From: CG2-30-40-21 sp043806395
GTDB lineage: Bacteria; UBA9089; CG2-30-40-21
Assembly: GCA_043806395.1 (NCBI GenBank)
Contig: JAZDHC010000306.1
Location: forward strand, 1 to 6,870
Direction of reading: 5' to 3'
Length of the DNA: 6,870 nucleotides
Shown: positions 5,421-6,870 of the stretch, piece after piece
Layout: the number at the start of each line of letters is the position of its first letter
Numbering within the stretch: position 1 is the stretch's first letter
Translations under genes and position numbers: made by a program
Notes under the pieces: generated by a model
The model's input: the letters and a program-made list of their open reading frames with translations, nothing else
The model's database searches: none
Told to the model about the DNA's origin: nothing

Positions 5421-5430
5421 GTATCTGGTT

Positions 5431-6582
5431 ATGCAAAAAAGATATTTAAGGTTATTAATAGCTATATTCTGCATGCTGCCTATGGTTTGTCTTGCAGAAG
5501 AAGAGAATATTGGGAAACAAGCTGATTCGTATTTTAATGAGGGGTATCAGTCGTATTTCAAGAATGATGTGGATAATGCTATCCTTAACTTTAGTAAAGC
5601 AATAGAGTTAAATCCAACGAGATCAAATTATCACCTTTTTCTGGGCAAGGCATTCCAAAAGAAAGGTATCATGGCAAAGGCAATTGATGAATTGAAATTT
5701 GCTGTAGAGATTGAACCTGATTTGGTTGAGGCACATATCAAGCTTGGAGACTGTCTCTATAGTCAAGGGTTATGGAGTGATGCGGAAAAGGCATTTTTGA
5801 AGGTAATTAAACTTAAACCTGATGATTTTGAGGGATACTATAAAATAGGTCAGGTTTATATTAAGAATAAAAGGGTTGATGATGCTGTTGCAAATCTCTT
5901 GAAGGCAAAGGATATGAACCCTGAAGAGCCAAATATCCCATTTTATCTTGGACAGGCTTATTTGGAAAAGGATGAAATCTTTTTAGCCATCTCTGAATTT
6001 GGCAATGCCATTAAGATTGAATCAAATAATCCTTATTATTATTATTGGCGTGGGAATGCATATTTTGCCAGTGGGGACTATCGGGATCCAAATGATTATT
6101 ACTGGAGATCTGTAGATGATTACCAGAAAGCCATTGAGTTTGGGCTGGCAACACCGTATGTTTATTTCATGTATGGCAATACCATCCTGAATCGTGCTTT
6201 TTATTGCACAACAGCTAATCGAAAAGAGGATTCTCTTGATCTTTTAGAAAGGGGTATTGTTAAATACAAAAAGGTTATTGAATTGGAACCAAAGGCATCT
6301 AATGCCTATAATAATCTTGGGTTAGCATATTTTTATCTTGGAAGATTAGATGAGTCAATAACTGCCTATAAGACAGCTATTGACCTTGAACCAGTGATAG
6401 CCTTCTTTCATGATAATCTGGGGGATGCCTATTATAAAAAGGCTCAGTTTAAGGAATCTGTTACTGAATGGAATCTTGTAAAGGAATTAGACCCCAATTA
6501 CATTATGAGTCAGATCTATGCACCTGTTCCCCCAAGACCAATCAAGCTAAAGCTAAGAGAGGCAAAGAGAAGGGTTGAGTAA
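5431..6582 (+). CDS. Exported tetratricopeptide-repeat protein
   Basis: The 383-residue product opens with a Sec signal peptide: a basic MQKRYLR, a hydrophobic core to about residue 19, and a likely cleavage after LA at 22. Cys20 is preceded by PMV, not a lipobox. The rest is almost entirely TPR repeats, about nine, at roughly 31-62, 65-96, 99-130, 133-164, 167-199, 201-239, 242-289, 290-322 and 324-356. Helix pairs show the usual G, A, Y and P spacing (for example NNLGLAYFYLGRLDESI, 294-310). Repeats six and seven carry insertions. A basic, proline-containing tail (361-383) follows. TPR solenoids hold partner proteins together; this one should act in the periplasm or at the outer membrane. 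No enzymatic domain is visible and I cannot name the partner. It has its own strong promoter and structured leader and appears to be a single-gene unit. Confidence 0.9.
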   Translation: MQKRYLRLLIAIFCMLPMVCLAEEENIGKQADSYFNEGYQSYFKNDVDNAILNFSKAIELNPTRSNYHLFLGKAFQKKGIMAKAIDELKFAVEIEPDLVEAHIKLGDCLYSQGLWSDAEKAFLKVIKLKPDDFEGYYKIGQVYIKNKRVDDAVANLLKAKDMNPEEPNIPFYLGQAYLEKDEIFLAISEFGNAIKIESNNPYYYYWRGNAYFASGDYRDPNDYYWRSVDDYQKAIEFGLATPYVYFMYGNTILNRAFYCTTANRKEDSLDLLERGIVKYKKVIELEPKASNAYNNLGLAYFYLGRLDESITAYKTAIDLEPVIAFFHDNLGDAYYKKAQFKESVTEWNLVKELDPNYIMSQIYAPVPPRPIKLKLREAKRRVE

Positions 6583-6632
6583 TATACGACAGGTTGCATT
6601 CAAAATGAGTAACTACTCAGATAAAGGAATTT

Positions 6633-6650
6633 GCCACAGAGAAACAGAGG
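6633..6650. repeat. GCCACAGAG cassette
   Basis: GCCACAGAGAAACAGAGG consists of two ACAGAG units about 9 bp apart, preceded by the TTTGCC edge also seen at 6793-6798. It looks like a short or decayed copy of a phased repeat family. No inverted partner is seen nearby. Confidence 0.5.
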
Positions 6651-6688
6651 AATTAACAGCAATCAGGAAAAAGAACCCACACTATTCA

Positions 6689-6710
6689 GCCACGAATGAA
6701 CACGAATGAG
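6689..6710. repeat. GCCACGAATGAACACGAATG cassette
   Basis: Two copies of CACGAATGA lie 10 bp apart, preceded by GC. The sequence is closely related in form to the arms of the hairpin at 3866-3950, where units of ACGAAT recur every 9 bp. Confidence 0.6.
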
Positions 6711-6795
6711 AAGAGAATAACAATTCTACTGTAATTGCTCAATAAAGTGTGGAATTCTCTCAGGCGCCGCTACTAAATGTGTAAAACGGAGATTT

Positions 6796-6870
6796 GCCAC
6801 TAAGACACCAAGACACTAAGAAAACACTAAGGATATCTTCCTTTGTGCTTCCTTCGTGCCTTTGTGCCTT
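6796..6870. repeat. GCCACTAAGA hairpin repeat, cut by the window edge
   Basis: The left arm carries phased units CACTAAGA, CACCAAGA, CACTAAG and CACTAAGG (6798-6832). The right arm carries the complementary form CCTTTGTG, CCTTCGTG, CCTTTGTG (6840-6868). They face each other around a short ATATCTT loop. The right arm runs off the window, so the element is probably incomplete here. Confidence 0.75.

Larger units (their letters stand above)
6583..6870. other. Gene-free 3' region with repeat cassettes
   Basis: I found no credible gene on either strand. The region contains three different short-period repeats, each beginning GCCAC (6633-6650, 6689-6710, 6796-6870), in otherwise AT-rich DNA. CCACACT near 6676 and AGTGTGG near 6747 form a 7-bp inverted pair around the middle cassette. 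No clear terminator for the TPR gene is visible. Confidence 0.6.

Noticed and set aside
5169..5474. 101-codon open frame on the minus strand
   Set aside because: It spans the leader hairpin, the promoter region and the start of the TPR gene, with no domain or ribosome binding site. It is a by-product of the long inverted repeat.
5485..5500. Lipoprotein signal in the TPR protein (Cys20)
   Set aside because: The preceding residues are P-M-V, which do not form a lipobox; a small residue is needed just before the Cys. Ordinary signal peptidase cleavage after Ala22 fits better.

Overview
The window looks like chromosomal DNA from an uncultured, AT-leaning, probably diderm bacterium. The genes use ATG starts with AGGAGG-type ribosome binding sites and sigma70-type promoters, and one product has a Sec signal peptide. 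The gaps between genes are unusually rich in short inverted and direct repeats. I cannot name the lineage from the sequence alone.

Layout, all genes on the + strand. Positions 1-366 hold no gene: there is a GC-rich hairpin repeat, a small set of mutually exclusive stems, and a near-consensus promoter (310-338). Two tRNA genes follow, tRNA-Thr(TGT) and tRNA-Tyr(GTA), both with encoded CCA. No convincing terminator separates them from a large gene at 640-3705. Its 1021-residue product is a membrane-anchored multidomain signalling protein: two TM helices, a histidine-kinase-like module, a PocR-type ligand domain, two GAF domains and an HD-GYP c-di-GMP phosphodiesterase domain. The kinase-like module keeps its ATP-binding boxes, but Ile replaces the expected phospho-acceptor His.

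Positions 3706-4129 are a repeat-dense spacer. It holds a 279-bp element with 23-bp terminal inverted repeats, a second hairpin repeat nested inside it, and a GGTAATCGGTAAT repeat family present in direct and inverted copies. Next is fmt (4130-5056), methionyl-tRNA formyltransferase, with no def gene beside it here. Its 3' flank has an 8-bp tandem repeat and a weak terminator-like stem.

A strong promoter (5155-5183) then drives a leader of roughly 240 nt containing a G9 tract and a ~150-nt long hairpin. This leader precedes a gene for an exported protein made of about nine TPR repeats (5431-6582). The last 288 bases hold three different short-period repeat cassettes that all begin with GCCAC; the last is a hairpin cut by the window edge.

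The three protein genes are separated by more than 370 bp of repeats each and do not form an operon. The tRNA pair and the signalling gene may share a transcript. The most interesting items are the signalling protein (degenerate H-box, kinase module placed internally, HD-GYP output) and the structured leader of the TPR gene.
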